Source of the DNA: Sideroxydans sp.
Lineage (GTDB): Bacteria; Pseudomonadota; Gammaproteobacteria; Burkholderiales; Gallionellaceae
Direction of reading: 5' to 3'
Assembly (NCBI GenBank): GCA_027310665.1
Contig: DAIDAJ010000104.1
Location: forward strand, 1-50,003
Length of the DNA: 50,003 bases
Part shown: positions 48,779 to 50,003 of the stretch, in pieces
Numbering within the stretch: the stretch's first letter is position 1
Layout: each line of letters begins with the position of its first letter
The notes under the pieces: model-generated
Seen by the model: only the letters and a program-made list of their open reading frames with translations
Database searches by the model: none
Told to the model about the DNA's origin: nothing
Made by a program: the position numbers and the translations under genes

Positions 48779-50003
48779 TTACCGGCTTACCAGTTCCTTC
48801 AACACATACGGCAGGATACCGCCCGCGCGGTAGTAGTCCACTTCGATCGGTGTGTCTATACGGAGGAGTAGTGCGACACTTTGCGAGCTGCCGTCCTTGC
48901 GTGTGATGGTCAGTGTCACGTCCTGTTGGGGTTTCATGTTGTCGCTGATGCCGACCAGGTCGAACGTTTCCTCGCCGGTCAGGTTCAGGCTGGTTGCGCT
49001 GTCGCTGCCCTTGAACTGCAATGGCAATACGCCCATGCCCACCAGGTTGCTGCGGTGTATGCGCTCGTAGCTCTTGGCGATGACTGCCTTCACACCCAGC
49101 AACTGTGTTCCTTTCGCAGCCCAGTCGCGCGAAGAACCAGTGCCATATTCCTCTCCGGCGAAGATCACCGTCGGCGTGCCGTCATGGACGTGTTTCATTG
49201 CGGCGTCGTAGATCGCCATCTGTTCGCCCTTGTAAAGGGTATAACCACCTTCGACGCGGCTGCCATCGGCATTCGGCGGCAGCATCAGGTTCTTGATACG
49301 CACGTTGGCGAACGTGCCGCGCATCATCACTTCGTGGTTGCCGCGACGAGAACCGTAGCTGTTGAAGTCCTTCACAGCCACATGATGTTCTTGCAAATAC
49401 TTGCCTGCGGGTGTGGTGGGCTTGAAGCTGCCGGCCGGGCTGATGTGGTCGGTGGTTACCGAATCGCCCATGAGTGCCAGTGCCTTCGCGCCCCTGATGT
49501 CGCCGACCTTGGGCACGGCGGCATCGAAGAACGGCGGACGCGCGATGTAGGTGGAGTCATCCCACTGATAGCGTTCGCCTGTGGGCGCCTTGATCGCGTT
49601 CCACAACGGCAGGTCCTTGGTCAGGTCGGAATACAGCTTGCGATAGACAGCCGGGTCGGCGGCGAACTTCATCACGGTCTGTATCTCGGCGCTGTTTGGC
49701 CAGATGTCTTTCAGGAATACCGGTTGGCCGTCCTTGCCCGTGCCCAGCGGCTCGGTATCGAGGTTGATGTTCATCTTTCCGGCGATGGCGTAAGCGACCA
49801 CCAGTGGAGGAGAAGCCAGGAAATTGGCTTTCAGGTTCGGGTGGATGCGCGCCTCGAAGTTGCGGTTGCCGGAGAGTACTGCCGCGCAGATCAGGCCGTT
49901 GTCGGTGATGGTCTTGTCGATGTCTTCGCGCAAGGGGCCGGCATTGCCGATACAGGTCGTGCAGCCATAAGCGGCCACGCTGAAGCCCAGTTGTTCCAGG
50001 GAT
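48779..50003 (-). CDS. acnA: Aconitate hydratase A, C-terminal part
   Basis: About 407 residues of a gene cut by the right edge (a full AcnA has roughly 890 residues). The frame stays open to the edge, so no start is visible. The fragment begins [20 protein letters not shown] with two of the [4Fe-4S] cysteines (GCTTC). It continues through [44 protein letters not shown] and [18 protein letters not shown], the aconitase swivel domain with active-site serine and arginine. It interconverts citrate and isocitrate. IRP/AcnA-type wording ([18 protein letters not shown]) separates it from AcnB. With fumA at the other end it adds a second iron-sulfur citric acid cycle enzyme to the window. Confidence 0.96.
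   Translation of the reverse strand, partial: SLEQLGFSVAAYGCTTCIGNAGPLREDIDKTITDNGLICAAVLSGNRNFEARIHPNLKANFLASPPLVVAYAIAGKMNINLDTEPLGTGKDGQPVFLKDIWPNSAEIQTVMKFAADPAVYRKLYSDLTKDLPLWNAIKAPTGERYQWDDSTYIARPPFFDAAVPKVGDIRGAKALALMGDSVTTDHISPAGSFKPTTPAGKYLQEHHVAVKDFNSYGSRRGNHEVMMRGTFANVRIKNLMLPPNADGSRVEGGYTLYKGEQMAIYDAAMKHVHDGTPTVIFAGEEYGTGSSRDWAAKGTQLLGVKAVIAKSYERIHRSNLVGMGVLPLQFKGSDSATSLNLTGEETFDLVGISDNMKPQQDVTLTITRKDGSSQSVALLLRIDTPIEVDYYRAGGILPYVLKELVSR

Overview
The window looks like the chromosome of a betaproteobacterium. I favour a Gallionellaceae/Nitrosomonadales-type relative (Sideroxydans, Gallionella and similar), judging from protein flavour and gene order; this is inference, and no marker rRNA is present. 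Most of it is dense, co-oriented core genome. I saw no insertion sequence, prophage, CRISPR array, tRNA or rRNA.

Region 1 (1-5.4 kb): the start of the ribosome-assembly GTPase gene rbgA (cut by the left edge), a class I fumarase, the 4.5S SRP RNA gene with its own putative promoter and terminator, then dnaX-ybaB-recR-rluB. Region 2 (5.5-8.9 kb): a membrane protein with a cyclase-like domain and a PEGA domain, a small lipoprotein and a membrane-anchored Ser/Thr kinase, followed by ygfX facing nadB. Region 3 (10.5-14.6 kb): the envelope-stress operon rpoE-rseA-rseB-rseC-mucD behind a sigma-E-like promoter. Region 4 (14.7-22.2 kb): lepA-lepB-DUF4845-rnc-era-recO-pdxJ-acpS-nagZ, with nearly every junction overlapping.

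Region 5 (22.2-26.8 kb): a complete DSF-type cell-cell signalling locus. It has an RpfF-like synthase with both catalytic glutamates, and a convergent rpfG-rpfC operon (HD-GYP response regulator and five-part hybrid sensor kinase). The layout is that of Xanthomonas rpfF/rpfGHC. Region 6 (27.1-33.9 kb): zipA-ligA-galU, then a purine-salvage pair (methylthioinosine-type phosphorylase and hypoxanthine phosphoribosyltransferase), def and a two-helix K+ channel with an RCK domain.

Region 7 (34.0-42.8 kb): seven co-directional signalling genes: receiver-GGDEF-EAL, receiver-PAS, HDOD, receiver-HD-GYP, FIST sensor, soluble histidine kinase, and a hemerythrin-fused histidine kinase. It reads as a self-contained ligand- and oxygen-responsive phosphorelay acting on cyclic-di-GMP. 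Region 8 (42.8-48.3 kb): an AT-rich leader, a LysR regulator and a TDT-family (SSU1/Mae1-like) exporter; then, on the other strand, a decayed DMT permease fragment, a degenerate GGDEF-hemerythrin protein, and a yeiH-small membrane protein-uspA operon. Aconitase A enters from the right edge behind a strong bidirectional terminator.

Common thread: with RpfG, at least four proteins in the window carry cyclic-di-GMP domains, and two carry intact hemerythrin domains. Cell density, oxygen or redox state and small ligands may therefore converge here on one second messenger.
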